Assembly (NCBI GenBank): GCA_937995505.1
Contig: CALKJV010000188.1
Coordinates: 1 to 6,457, forward strand
Direction: 5' to 3'
DNA length: 6,457 nucleotides
Source of the DNA: an uncultured Bacteroidia bacterium
GTDB lineage: Bacteria > Bacteroidota > Bacteroidia > SpSt-205
A program made the position numbers and the translations under genes. The notes beneath the pieces were generated by a model. The model was not told the origin of the DNA, ran no database searches, and worked only from the letters and a program-made list of their open reading frames with translations. Position 1 is the stretch's first letter. Each line of letters opens with the position of its first letter. This document shows positions 6,003 to 6,457 of this stretch, piece after piece.

Positions 6003-6457
6003 CTACTCACTAAGGCGCACGATGCGCCGAGTGGCGCCGCTGGCGTTTCTTAGGAGCCAGAGCCCGGGCGGCAAGGCGCCCAGTTCTGTAACCTCACCCC
6101 AGTAGCGTCCTTCTACGCTCCATACAGACCAAGGGCCGGTTTCAGAAGGGGATCCTTCCGCAGCTGCGACCCCGCTTGCAAATCGGCTATTCCACTGGTA
6201 GAAGTGATACCGCAGAAACTGCTCCACGTCCGCCATGTAGGTGGGGTTTACGGAGGTTTGCGTGCCATAAGGTACATGCCCAGCCCCCTGCCAAGTGAAA
6301 AGCGCATGATATAGGCCCCTTGCGCCCGCTACCGAATCTACCACATAGCCCCCATCTACCTGCACTGGAATGAAAGGCACTGTACCCGAGCGGTAAGGAA
6401 CGGTAGCATCCCCTGTGCCGTGCATGCAAATTACTGCGGGTACGTCCGTAGGCTCTA
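6003..6457 (-). CDS. Secreted alpha/beta hydrolase (esterase/depolymerase-like), C-terminal part with probable T9SS tail
   Basis: The frame runs off the right edge, so only the last ~150 residues are visible; the ATG at 6425 is internal, because VPAVICMHGTGD is one conserved strand of the fold. D16 in MHGTGDATVPY fits the acidic catalytic residue and H60 in WQGAGHVPYG the catalytic His of an alpha/beta hydrolase; the nucleophilic Ser would be upstream, outside the window. The HGTxDxxVPY form is seen in secreted polyhydroxybutyrate-depolymerase and feruloyl-esterase-like enzymes, but the substrate is unknown. After a short linker near residues 92-107, the final ~40 residues (VWSVEGRYWGEV, LGALPPGLWLLRN, RRIVRLSE) resemble the end of the type A sorting domain of the type IX secretion system, with the typical L..G.(Y/W)LLR...G...R.V pattern. 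That predicts export across the outer membrane and, usually, cleavage of the tail. Stop TAG lies 51 bases before the prenyltransferase start. Confidence 0.85.
   Translation of the reverse strand, partial: EPTDVPAVICMHGTGDATVPYRSGTVPFIPVQVDGGYVVDSVAGARGLYHALFTWQGAGHVPYGTQTSVNPTYMADVEQFLRYHFYQWNSRFASGVAAAEGSPSETGPWSVWSVEGRYWGEVTELGALPPGLWLLRNASGATRRIVRLSE

Overview
The window looks like a fragment of a Bacteroidota chromosome, from a lineage with fairly high GC by eye. Three things point there. The first gene is a DUF2723 (GT117-type) giant membrane protein, a family typical of this phylum. The last gene ends in what resembles a type IX secretion sorting tail. Two genes carry an exact TATTTTTG, which matches the Bacteroidota -7 promoter consensus TAnnTTTG. 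The window is tightly packed with six protein genes, two of them cut by the edges. I found no RNA gene, mobile element, CRISPR array or sizeable non-coding stretch; the longest gap between genes is 51 bases.

Plus strand, 1-4040: three genes chained by out-of-frame overlaps, probably one transcript. They are the truncated DUF2723 membrane protein, a secreted protein with a degenerate GWxTD-type C-terminal module (47-base overlap), and a SpoU/TrmH-family RNA 2'-O-methyltransferase (13-base overlap).

Minus strand, 6457-4027: three genes read leftwards. They are the C-terminal part of a secreted alpha/beta hydrolase with a probable type IX sorting tail, a UbiA-superfamily prenyltransferase most like the (geranylgeranyl)glycerol-phosphate type, and a sugar-phosphate nucleotidyltransferase with a left-handed beta-helix tail. 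The two strands converge, and the methyltransferase and nucleotidyltransferase genes overlap tail to tail by 14 bases.

The membrane protein, prenyltransferase, nucleotidyltransferase and secreted proteins share a loose cell-envelope theme, but the window does not show a single pathway. The most interesting signals are: (1) TATTTTTG exactly four bases before the start codons of both the prenyltransferase and the nucleotidyltransferase, which would place transcription starts at or next to the start codon (leaderless mRNAs); (2) a His in place of the normally invariant catalytic Arg in the nucleotidyltransferase signature; (3) loss of the GWxTD signature in an otherwise recognisable module. I do not see a clear new multi-gene defence or mobile system here.
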